Notes under the pieces: generated by a model
Told to the model about the DNA's origin: nothing
The model's database searches: none
The model's input: the letters and a program-made list of their open reading frames with translations, nothing else
In this document: positions 22,048 to 30,755 of the stretch, in pieces
Numbering within the stretch: the first letter of the stretch is position 1
How the letters are laid out: every line of letters begins with the position of its first letter
Source of the DNA: Apostichopus leukothele
Taxonomy: Eukaryota; Echinodermata; Holothuroidea; Aspidochirotida; Stichopodidae
NCBI GenBank assembly: GCA_010014835.2
Contig: JAAAKB020000023.1
Span: forward strand, 1,584,941-1,615,695
Reading direction: 5' to 3'
DNA length: 30,755 bases
Made by a program: the position numbers and the translations under genes

Positions 22048-22074
22048 GTTGCCATGGTAATTCACCATGGCAAC
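22048..22074. promoter_or_regulatory. Palindromic double X-box
   Basis: GTTGCCATGGTAAT is followed immediately by TTCACCATGGCAAC, an inverted copy sharing the central AATT. Together they form an imperfect 27-bp palindrome made of two opposed RFX-type sites, each with one mismatch to consensus. Confidence 0.4.
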
Positions 22075-23469
22075 TACGTCAGGGTGATGGGCGTTTAAAG
22101 GCTTTGCATAGGAAGAAATATAGCCTTGGCGCAGTTACATTCACTTGTTAGTATACGAAGAGTCTTTTAATAAAGAGCAACAACTATTTATGTGAATGGA
22201 ATGGTTTTTTTGTATGGTTCCTGTAGCTTATGCCTATTTATCATACACTTGGAACAAGTGTACTTGGAATAATACATCTACTGCGGATAGTTATACTAAA
22301 TCAAAGGTAGGTTTAAATCTTAGCACAGCTCAATATCTTTCTTGCTTGTTAGTCTACTTGATTTGCTGGAATGTTAAAAAAAAATAAGTAAAGGAAACTT
22401 GAACACCAAAACGGAACAAAAACCATGTGGAGGAAGAGCCTCGCAAAGACTTATGATGTAGAAAATATATCTACAAAGCTTGATTAAGTTTTCACTGTCA
22501 GGAAAAGTATCATTCTACTTCTAATGCTTATTTGTATAATTTGCCAATAGTGTTTTTTTGTAGTTATCATGTACAAGGAGATAAGACAAGCAAAATCACC
22601 AGAAGTAAACTCAGTTTTATACCTTCATTGCGTGAAAGACTAACAGAAAAATCGTGGGAAATTGGAAAGAAAAAAACTGTTGAGGAGAATTTAATAAATT
22701 CGCTTGTGTAAGCAAATTTTAATCGAAGATTATTGAAGAAAATGCAAAGCAGTTACTGGTTGTCTTTATTTATCTTTCATTAACTAATTATTCTTCGAAA
22801 AGGGTCAAGACTGGTTACTTAGGTACCTCGACGTCTGATGCAGCTTTCTACTTATAATTCTGCATAAGGGAGGTATTTATGTATATAAAGCTGCTGGGAT
22901 GCTATACAGCCAAACGAAACTATGCATTGCACCTTGATATGACAATATACATTTACATCGTGTAAACGGTTAGGTATTACCAAAGGAAGTGAGGTGTTTG
23001 GCATTGCATCATGTACATAACAATATTACAGGTATATAACAAACGTAGAGAACTGAAGTAGATTGAAACTATGGTATTTTTCTTTTAATATGTGAAAGAA
23101 GTTTGTGGATTCTTGGGAGTTTGAGAAAGGTCTGTGTTAAGCGTCAAAGATTTTCACTTGACAGAGTAACGTTAATTAGATGTTTAATGTCGTATATTGT
23201 GATAGACCACTTCAATGCAGACGGTTTATCTAGTGTGAACCAGGAGGAGTGCGAATGACAAATATGATGGTACTATTACGTCATAATGCTATGTGAATGT
23301 CAAGACAGCAATACACAAGTCAATTCTCGCTATAAGCAGAAGAAATAAAACTAATTGAATGGAAGAAGAGACGGGGTGATTCAAGAGGGAGAAACCATAT
23401 ACCGATATTTACTATCTGTATTTATCATCATCAAACATATTCTAAAATTTTTATTTTATATTTTCACAG

Positions 23470-23672
23470 CTACCATGGACAGGTGTCGGTTGAAAGCACG
23501 TGGCATTGCGTACAACCTGCCGTACAAAGAGTGCTGTCTGTTAATTGCAACACATCAAAGGATTGTTAACCCTATACCTTGCGGATGAATACATTGCTTA
23601 TGTTTCCGTAACTGATGACTGAGTGATATTCGTCCACTGTGGACTATAGGACACAGCAGATGAAACAATGAG
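23470..23672 (+). other. Candidate 5' exon carrying a closed short ORF
   Basis: The acceptor TTTTATATTTTCACAG and the near-perfect donor ACAATGAG|GTGAGT bound 203 nt. The longest ORF in the exon closes inside it, so the exon is best read as 5' leader. A last ATG at 23668 (caATGAG|gtgagt) stays open into the donor and could start a protein whose second codon is split by the intron. Its context is poorer than that of the upstream ATG. It may follow the untranslated exon at 20489. Confidence 0.5.
23475..23588 (+). CDS. 37-aa upstream ORF or micropeptide
   Basis: The start sits in a strong Kozak context (CTACCATGGA). The ORF encodes 37 residues (MDRCRLKARGIAYNLPYK, then ECCLLIATHQRIVNPIPCG) and stops at TGA within the same candidate exon. 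It has no signal peptide or recognised domain, three Arg and two Lys, and four Cys. If the exon is real, ribosomes should initiate here and it would act as a uORF controlling a downstream coding region. It could also be chance. Confidence 0.35.
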   Translation: MDRCRLKARGIAYNLPYKECCLLIATHQRIVNPIPCG

Positions 23673-24430
23673 GTGAGTACATTACGCCTATACAAAGCAA
23701 AATAATAAAACAAAAGTTGTAAGGTACGTTAAGTGTCATTGAAGAGCACAAGGCACCTTAAATTTATGTCACAATTATTATGTATCACATGATATCTGCC
23801 ACAAGAGCAATCAACTAAGCTGAAGCTTTCGAAACATTAGGATAAACAGCAGTATAAATCTTACAAGCAAAACGATGTAAGTTGAAAATTGACTTTACCT
23901 ATGCATTTCAGCTTTTCATAGAACGAGTGTAAATATATATGACGAGCTTTGCATGGATACTTTGTTACTTTTGACCAAAAGCAGGGAAAAAAAGATAAAC
24001 AAACAAATATAAATGAAAGACACTAAAGATCCATTAGAAACCTTGCAAACAATAAAAAAAAGTTTATGTATTACGAGAAACAAAATATCAAAGAAGAACT
24101 AACATAAGCTTTATACCTTGTTACTGAAACAAGCAACAAAAAACAGGCAATTAAAAAATAAACAAGTAAAGAACAGAAAACAAACATTGCTTGAGAAGCC
24201 AAAAATTAGTACCAATTGACATATCAATAACTTACATTCGTAAAATTCCCTGGGTGGATCGTGAATAACTATTACATGGTTACAAACAAGAGTGGGCGCA
24301 ATGTAATTGGAAAACCTGAAAGAATTATATCTCCCTTCTCATCTTAAATAACTCAATAATCACCGGCAAAGCTACCGTAGTGCTATATGCATATATGAAT
24401 GATGTGGTCATTAGCCTAACCAGGTAATGT

Positions 24431-24504
24431 TACATACAAAGTATATAGTCTAGGTTATATGCAAAGTATAGGCGTGGTTAAATACAAAGTGTAGGTTCGG
24501 TTAA
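24431..24504. repeat. Short three-copy tandem repeat
   Basis: Three units of about 24-26 bp of the form A.ATACAAAGTATAGG..GGTTA, diverged. It lies about 200 bp before the CRE cluster. Confidence 0.55.
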
Positions 24505-24716
24505 GGATATCTTGGGAATTGTTTGCATTCTTGGCTTAGTGAATTATTATCTGTTGGTGCTTTATTCAAAATGTTGCTTTTTGTCAAACGTTATGGTCTC
24601 AATTAACATCGGTTAGTTAAACACAAATTGGACACTAACGTATCAAACTGAATAGAATTATCATGTTATTAAGTTATTATTGGATTTAGGTCAACTTGTG
24701 AGATCTACATATAGGC

Positions 24717-24968
24717 TGACGTCAGATTGAAAACCGGTTTTCTTCTTATCGTCTGGAAGTAACTTTGTTTCGGGAGGTTTTATTTCAATAATGACGTCAT
24801 ACTTTCGAAGATTGTTTCAAGCGTGTTATTATATCTTCAAGTCACGGTGGCGTTGAGGTATGAATAATTGAATTAAAATCCGATCGAGGCGCTATGACGT
24901 CAGTCATCTTCATTAAATGTACAATTGAGTATGTAAGTTATTTTTATTGTGCTGACTCAATGACGTCA
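24717..24968. promoter_or_regulatory. Cluster of four CRE octamers
   Basis: Four exact TGACGTCA palindromes lie at 24717, 24792, 24895 and 24961, within 252 bp. CREB/ATF family bZIP factors bind this octamer (established knowledge). Such density suggests a cAMP or stress responsive enhancer. It sits 1.2 kb upstream of the candidate first coding exon at 26194. Confidence 0.5.
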
Positions 24969-25740
24969 TTGGAGTGAAAGTACCTGGGGATTTTGAGCGT
25001 ATCATCTCAGGACTTCCCACTGCGGTTGCGTTTAAGCCCTTACAAGTTTAATTGAAACAAGATTCAGGTAACATCGAATCTTGCTGGGAAAGACTTTATT
25101 TAATTCTTTTGATGGCTGGTTACGACTTGATGGAATTACCCAATTTATTATCATGCAAATTGATCTACCTTGTTCGATGTGCAAACTTGGTATTTATTAA
25201 GGAACTCTTTTAGTGGAGATTTGCGGTGAATATTCGAATGAAAAATTTTTTTTTAAAAAAATCTAAAAGCTAACCATAACATTTATACTTAACGCATGCA
25301 TTAGAAAACTTGGTGGAAATGTTGAAATATGAACTAAATATGTATCCTGTTGAGGCATCCAAATTTCCAAACTTTCAAAGCGATAAAAAAATTGTAGAAA
25401 GATTAAATATAAGACTGTTCTAAAAAATATGAATATGTATAGCATCATATGTTCAGTTAATTTAAGTTAAGTAAATTAAGTTTATTTTGAATATAATTTC
25501 ATACTGGTTAGTTAGGTGGAAGCGATGTAGATACAAACTAATGTTAGTTTAAAATCATCTTCGTCGTGAATATTAACATCTTCACCGGAAGAAAAAAAAA
25601 TACGTATTTGTGACAGAGTTCTAAATTATGCAAACTGCTTCCGTCAAAAAATCTGCAAATAACACGAATAGAGATAAACGAACAGAGAGAGAGAACAGTG
25701 TGCTAAAAATATCCTGCAATCTCACAGATATCTTTTTTGT

Positions 25741-26193
25741 CTAGAGAATGACGTCACGACTTCGCAGCAGCAATTTCTTCTGCTCTTGGTGTATTTGATT
25801 GTGTGCTATCGTCTGAGCGCTGTATAGCTCACCAACCCAATTAAGTAAGCTCGATTTTGATTGGTCTATTGGGCTGAATGACGCTCGTTGGATATCTTTT
25901 GACGTACTTGGTTGGGGATTAACTCGAACGCGGCCTGTTGTATATACACATATAGCATTTACCTTGAGAAAGGGAAATTTACTTTGTGTCTCTGCCGTGG
26001 TCGTGTAGTGTCGGCTGTTTGGTGGGAATATTTGCCACAATTCTGAATCGGAAAGGAGGATACTTCTCGCATCCGATAAGATATTTTCCCGCGCATAGCC
26101 TAAACCTGAGAAGGCAAGTGTGTTTATTCGTCCAATTTGGATGCAGCATTGTGCCATTCGATCACACTTCTAAAATCTACGTGTGTTATATGC
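25741..26193 (+). promoter_or_regulatory. Promoter-like region before the 26194 exon
   Basis: This stretch is relatively CpG-rich. It holds a CRE (25749-25756) and an inverted CCAAT box (ATTGG, 25860-25864), and precedes a good first coding exon. No convincing TATA box is seen; 'gtatatacac' near 25938 is only weakly placed. A 138-codon minus-strand ORF across it has no family signal and is treated as chance. Confidence 0.4.
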
Positions 26194-26299
26194 ATGGCGG
26201 CTCCTTCATTGGATGTTTACGTACCATCTCATAATTTCTTGGATTCTGAATTTTGGTACGAACACACTCAAGTGGACCGACAGATGTCTCACAAATTTG
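26194..26299 (+). CDS. Probable first coding exon, unknown protein (MAAPSLDV...)
   Basis: The ATG at 26194 (tgcATGGCGGCTCC) opens 35 codons plus one base and ends at a strong donor, AAATTTG|GTAAGC. The peptide starts MAAPSLDVYVPSHNFLD and continues SEFWYEHTQVDRQMSHKF. An ATGGCGGC beginning, a promoter-like CpG-containing upstream stretch with a CRE (25749) and a CCAAT box (25860), and the donor all fit a first exon of a plus-strand gene. The frame is also open for some codons upstream but with no ATG, so 26194 is the first usable start. I do not recognise the family. The following exon must start in phase 1 and was not found convincingly. A 188-bp tandem duplication begins 12 bases after the exon. 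Confidence 0.55.
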
Positions 26300-26310
26300 G
26301 TAAGCATTGG

Positions 26311-26661
26311 AATTTTAGACTATATTCTGTCTAACTTTCATGTTAACTGTTTTGTTTGAAAGTCACGAATTGCAAATTATTCAGTGTTGAATTGCACACA
26401 AAAAAGCAAGAAAGAAATTTTGTAAGTTTCCCCCCAAAACAAAAACAAAATACAGCGAAAAAGTATCCTCCCAATAAAAGAACTATTAGAAAATTGTCAA
26501 TTCTAGACAATATTCTGTCTAAATTTTCATGTTTACTGTTTGGTTTGAAAGTCACGAATTGCAAATTATTCAGTGTTTAATCATTGCAACAACAATAAAA
26601 AAAAAAAAGAGTACAGCGAAAGTGTCCACCCAATTAAAGAACTATTGGAAAATTGTCAAGT
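26311..26661. repeat. Direct tandem duplication, period 188 bp
   Basis: Unit 1 is 26311-26498 and unit 2 is 26499-26661 (shortened internally). Shared blocks are GAAAGTCACGAATTGCAAAT, TTATTCAGTGTT and AAAGAACTATT.GAAAATTGT. It starts 12 bases after the donor-side end of the candidate exon at 26194-26299. Neither unit has a conserved reading frame. Confidence 0.8.
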
Positions 26662-27760
26662 TGATCTATGCAAAATAAGTAAAAAACTCGTCTTGTATGT
26701 TTCATATATCGCCCTCGCGTATATTCCAAAATATCTGTACCCACGCATTCTGTCAATAGAGCCATCAGTGCCTCTAGGGCACTGCTGCAGTACAGTGCAA
26801 TTCGTTCTTTCGTTATTGTAAGTCTCTCGCTTTTGCATGTATCCATTCTTCAATATAACCTATGGTGCATTTTTGTACGGTTGTTTTGTAGCACACAGTC
26901 AAATATTCTTGACACGCGTAGGTGTACTCTTTTTTTATAGAGGTATATACGTAAGCAAATTTCCTATTTCATTATTTACTCCATTCTGGGTTTGTGCATT
27001 GTTCCCTTCCTACAAAAGCATATACAAGTTGTGGCCTTTGTTAGGGTATTCGCTTTCTGGGAATCATTTACACTGCGTAACATTGTGTGGTTAAATAAGC
27101 ACTGGCACTTCTAATATAGGATAGCCATACATCATTATTCTTACTGAATTTAATCAAACACCGTCATACAGACAACTAGACGGAAATATTTGTATTGTAC
27201 AAGATCAGCACAAATATAGCTGAAGAGTTGTTACTGAGTGCAGTTACTGATCGACTGCCTTATGTTATCTGCGGAAGGTAAGATTAAAGCATACACTGGG
27301 CTGACCTGAGATAACGTTACTATGGAAGGGATGATTGGGGGCATTAAGTTCGTAACAAAGTTGATTAGGATTAGGTTGTAGGATAGGTAAACAGGTTATT
27401 TAAAATATTATCAAAATTAAAGAGTTTTCCTTAACACAAACAAATATTGTAAGTCAACTGAAGATTCTGAAGCCACTTTAAGTGATTGATGAGATTGTGA
27501 TTGCAGGGTAAGTACTCACAACCTTATCACATTTCCAGGATATTTCTAGAAAAGCAAATTCAAAATAGAAAACAACAGAACTAAACTTGGTAAACGCGAA
27601 TTTAAAGAAAAAAAACTCATTCCGACTTCCAGAAATATTTCTTCTTGAAATCAAGTTTAAGAAACCCAGTAATCTATTGTAGTATGCTAACTTCAAAGAG
27701 AAAATTGAAAGAAGATATTTAACGCACAAAGAATAAATAACACCACCGAAGGATGTCGTA

Positions 27761-27768
27761 TGACGTCA
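27761..27768. promoter_or_regulatory. CRE octamer
   Basis: An exact TGACGTCA followed by CGAC, the same nine-base context (TGACGTCAC) as at 25749. It is isolated, with no promoter elements seen around it. Confidence 0.3.
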
Positions 27769-27840
27769 CGACATAATGAACAAACAAGAATAACTTTAAC
27801 GTGTGTACCAACGAGTTTATTGTTATTCGAAAATTACAAA

Positions 27841-27882
27841 GAATAATCATAATAATCATAGTAATCATACCAATAATCATAT
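27841..27882. repeat. AATAATCAT short repeat
   Basis: Four or so variants of AATAATCAT/AGTAATCAT in a row. Confidence 0.5.
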
Positions 27883-28759
27883 TTAAGAAAAAGGATTCGG
27901 AAACAATAAGTTTGACGTAATACGATTCAACACATTGCACAGTTAGCCGCTGTCAGCATACACCAGTGTATAGTTTGCATCTTTGATATGTACACTATAG
28001 GCCGTAAACATATACCTTACCTTGTTGTTCAAAGCCGTATTCGAATAGGTCATTATGTCAGATGTAAAAAAACAAAATAAACAAAAAACAGAAAATTACT
28101 AAATTAATGTAACGTTGGCCGTTTGAATTAAGCGACCAGTCACAGCTTGTATTAATGAGATCACGGGGAGAAGGATTATTCTCTGTGGGTGTGCCTGTGT
28201 TACTGTGCATTACAATCCTGTGGAATACACGTTAAGTCAGTTTGTATGTTCTTATTACTAAAGTGCTGGCTACACTTGCTTTGAGAGCCACTCAGCCGTT
28301 GAGATAACTGTTTATTCACTAAGTGTTTCGTGCTAGGGTGTCCATGGGGTTCTTACTGTACTATATGTGACCCATCATATCTAAACTGATCATGTCAGTG
28401 CGATACAAGGACTTGGCATGATCTCAGCCAGATATTTTGCAGCAGTTTTACATTTCGTATTTCATGTACGTTTCTGCTGTACAGTGTAGTTACATATGAA
28501 TCCCTGTATTTGGGACACTTGCCTAAAGGCGCAAGTCATACCTCCGTCAGAAATCCTTCAGTGATGTAATAAAAGTTAGAAATACGATATTGCCTAGACC
28601 TCTGACGCACACATATTTAAATGATAATTAATCCGACAAGAGTCAGTAGACACATTCCATTTTACCCTCTGAAAGTTTGTTTAATATGGGATTTATTGTT
28701 AGGGAAAAACAGGAGGACAATTGTGTACCAAAAAATAATTCCCTTAGAGTAACCACAAC

Positions 28760-28775
28760 CCGGTAAATTTACCGG
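28760..28775. repeat. 16-bp perfect palindrome
   Basis: CCGGTAAATTTACCGG is fully self-complementary and could be a dimeric protein site. It lies about 110 bp upstream of the CCAAT/TATA promoter. Confidence 0.5.
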
Positions 28776-28881
28776 AATTGGTTCAAGTTTGGCACCCCTT
28801 GTGTGCAGTGTTTTCGTACTTGCTGACATCAATCACACAATGTTATTGGAACGCACACACACTGAACCATGCGAATACTTC

Positions 28882-29038
28882 ATTGGCTGTCTATAAATAG
28901 CTGCCTATTTGAAGCAACACGGAACGCAGCGAAGCGGCTCCTGACGTAAGCAACGGTGTAACCCTCGAATTTGATGACGTCAGAAGACGGTCTCTTACGC
29001 TCACTACTAAACTAGTAATACATAAGCAATATTCCCAG
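28882..29038 (+). promoter_or_regulatory. CCAAT/TATA core promoter with candidate first exon
   Basis: An inverted CCAAT box (ATTGG, 28882-28886) lies directly before a consensus TATA box (TATAAATA, 28892-28899). Start of transcription would be expected near 28922-28930. A CRE lies at 28975-28982 and a good donor, ATTCCCAG|GTACGT, cuts at 29038/29039. The stretch is CpG-richer than its surroundings. No long ORF starts in the putative exon, so it would be untranslated. It may be an alternative promoter of a gene continuing past the window. Confidence 0.45.
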
Positions 29039-29358
29039 GTACGTGGCTGTGTAGCGTCAATTACGGGTGTATACGATGCGACTATTGATGTCATAGCCTG
29101 CTGGCATGCGTACGGCTTTAGAGATTGTTCGGCGAATCAGTCACTACGGTGGTGATACATATTTAGGATCAAGCTTCAGTTGGATGTATTCGTTGCTTCA
29201 GAACAGTAGTGTTTTCAATTCTGAAGCAAATCGTTAGAAATAGACAACTATTTTGTAACCATTTAATCAGTGATCAGCCTGTATTTTGATACAGTTTATT
29301 TCCCCATTGGATTATATATTTTTCAAAAAGGACAGCACTTAAATTTGCAATAATTGTG

Positions 29359-29389
29359 ATGTTTCTTGATTTGGGAAGGAAGCACATTG
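29359..29389 (+). CDS. Possible short coding start MFLDLGRKHI
   Basis: An ATG opens ten codons plus one base and runs into a good donor, CACATTG|GTAAGC. The upstream acceptor (TATTTTTCAAAAAG near 29329) is weak. It could be the first coding exon after the leader at 28.92-29.04 kb. Low support. Confidence 0.2.
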
Positions 29390-30722
29390 GTAAGCTATGT
29401 TGTTCTACTTGTAATTCTTTCATTATTTTTCCATCTTATTAAGAATTTTGGGTCTACTTAATTCCTGTTACTTGGTTTCCAACGTTTAAATGTTGAATAC
29501 ATTTTGATATGTGTATACTTTTGATTTACATGCCTGGTGCTATATCTATAGATGTTTTACATCCATCGGGTATTAATGACACTGGTATTCTCACACTAAG
29601 AAGGAATTTATATATCAATTGGACAAGCTGTCAACAAGACTTCCACTAATTAATGAGGCTAAATCAACAATTTTTACTGCAGTACAGGAGACCTGCATAC
29701 TCTTAATGTATTACGGCGGGTTTTCATGTTGAAAGTGCACAGACCTACTGATGTGAACGTACTGATATCGTTTGCTTTTATTAAATGTCTCTGTTTGGTT
29801 ACCTTTTGTGAAGGATTATTAGTTATTAGTTTTTTTAAATTTATTTTTCAATTCATCAAAGTGATAATTAAGGTGGTTCTGTCTCGATTCTTAGCTTTAT
29901 TGAGTATTTTTTTTCGGCAACGGTCTGTGGTGATTAGGGTTGATAACATAACACAGCTGATGTAGTCTATTGGTGAAAGAGCCGCGGAAGCCAACTCGTT
30001 TTCTCAGTTCAGACCAAGCAGCCCTAAGTTGTTAACCGTCTGTGATTGCGATATAAGGCAAACATTTAATGTATGAATGTTCGCACCAAGATATCCTAGA
30101 ATCTTGAATCTTTGGATTTCCGACATGAATTTATTAGCAAGGTACAACACACAATCAGATATTGAAACAAAAAACTTGTGCAGCCAGTTCAGTATATCGA
30201 CAGCCAAGTTAAGTCCCTTAATACAAGTATTTCATATAGTTGGGCAGATAAGCCCATACAACGTACGTGACCCTACATACAGATAGGCTATATTTAGCTA
30301 TGTATATGTTCGATGTTCCTATCTACAGGAATATGTTCTTGACTCTGACAAACCATGTAATGTGTTATTGTATTAACATGATTATATGGCTCCATCACGT
30401 GTTGGTGGTATGTAAACCTGCGTATCGTATGTGGGAGTTTATTTAATGTTTCTATCATTTATTGAGGTTCACACTGATAGCACAACCACAACTGTCTTTC
30501 ATATATTCTTCGCATTCTTCTCATTGTACACAAACATTGTATATACATACTAACTGTATGCATCGCGAGATTAACTATGTAGTGTTCACGAAAGGAATGA
30601 GGTGAAGAAGATAGGCTTTAAATTTCGCACCATTTTTCAGACACCGTTACTAATATATATGTAGCTAATATATTATATTTTATTATATTTTAAATCTTTG
30701 TGAACAGTGAATTCTTGAACAG

Positions 30723-30725
<3 letters not shown>
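29390..30725. other. No gene supported
   Basis: AT-rich unique sequence. Short ORFs on both strands overlap each other and show no domain or splice support. Confidence 0.45.

Positions 30726-30755
<30 letters not shown>
30726..30755. repeat. AT dinucleotide microsatellite at the window end
   Basis: An uninterrupted (AT)n run reaching the last base. The true length is unknown. Confidence 0.9.

Larger units (their letters stand above)
20571..23469 (+). other. Candidate intron with X-box motifs
   Basis: It would be the intron between the untranslated exon 20489-20570 and the exon at 23470. Apart from the X-box motifs no gene is visible. Confidence 0.4.
26662..28759. other. No exon supported
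   Basis: AT-rich unique sequence with one CRE (27761). Isolated donor-like sites (for example GGAAG|GTAAGA near 27280) lack partners. Confidence 0.4.

Noticed and set aside
25741-26157. 138-codon minus-strand ORF, the longest in the window
   Set aside because: It lies across a promoter-like region, has no recognisable domain, and its composition looks random. The plus-strand exon just downstream is better supported.

Overview
This window is AT-rich, intron-dominated nuclear DNA from an animal. The ORFs are short and the splice signals are of eukaryotic type. There are tRNA-derived SINEs with a conserved 'CCCAGGTGTATAAAT' core and ATT-rich 3' tails, a TTAA-flanked inverted-repeat element, and several minisatellite arrays. 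The SINE style and base composition resemble marine deuterostome invertebrates; an echinoderm such as a sea cucumber is my best guess, but this is inference, not proof. A run of exactly 100 N at 18475-18574 marks an assembly gap.

Layout. From 1 to about 11.1 kb I find no convincing coding exon. This part holds SINEs (about 1562-1900 and 5941-6262), G-rich tracts, a 54/78-bp tandem array (4384-5240), a perfect 62-bp palindrome (6747-6808), a complete TTAA-flanked MITE (7346-7702) and a weak promoter candidate near 3 kb. From 11.2 to 17.9 kb, five phase-compatible exons on the minus strand (17845-17901, 14663-14692, 13939-14071, 13235-13450, 11185-11294) join into one open 182-codon partial reading frame that I cannot assign to a family. 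Its introns hold a 38-bp higher-order repeat (12380-12745), a SINE tail (15095-15168), a 23-copy AT-rich satellite (16045-16941) and a second, truncated MITE copy (17252-17516). From 18.2 to 18.7 kb there are a minisatellite, a tRNA-like SINE head and the gap.

From about 20 kb the character changes. CpG-containing promoter-like stretches appear near 20.05-20.35, 25.74-26.19 and 28.87-29.10 kb. All eight exact TGACGTCA (CRE) octamers of the window lie to the right of 20.2 kb, and near-consensus RFX X-boxes cluster at 20.08-22.07 kb. Plus-strand exon candidates are a first-exon donor at 20171/20172, an untranslated exon 20489-20570, an exon 23470-23672 carrying a closed 37-codon ORF in strong Kozak context, and a probable first coding exon 26194-26299 (MAAPSLDV...). 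A CCAAT/TATA promoter lies at 28882-28899. Whether these belong to one plus-strand gene with alternative promoters or to several genes cannot be decided here. I found no clear new biological system. The strongest unexplained signals are the unrecognised minus-strand gene, the CRE and X-box clusters, the 62-bp palindrome and the structured satellites.
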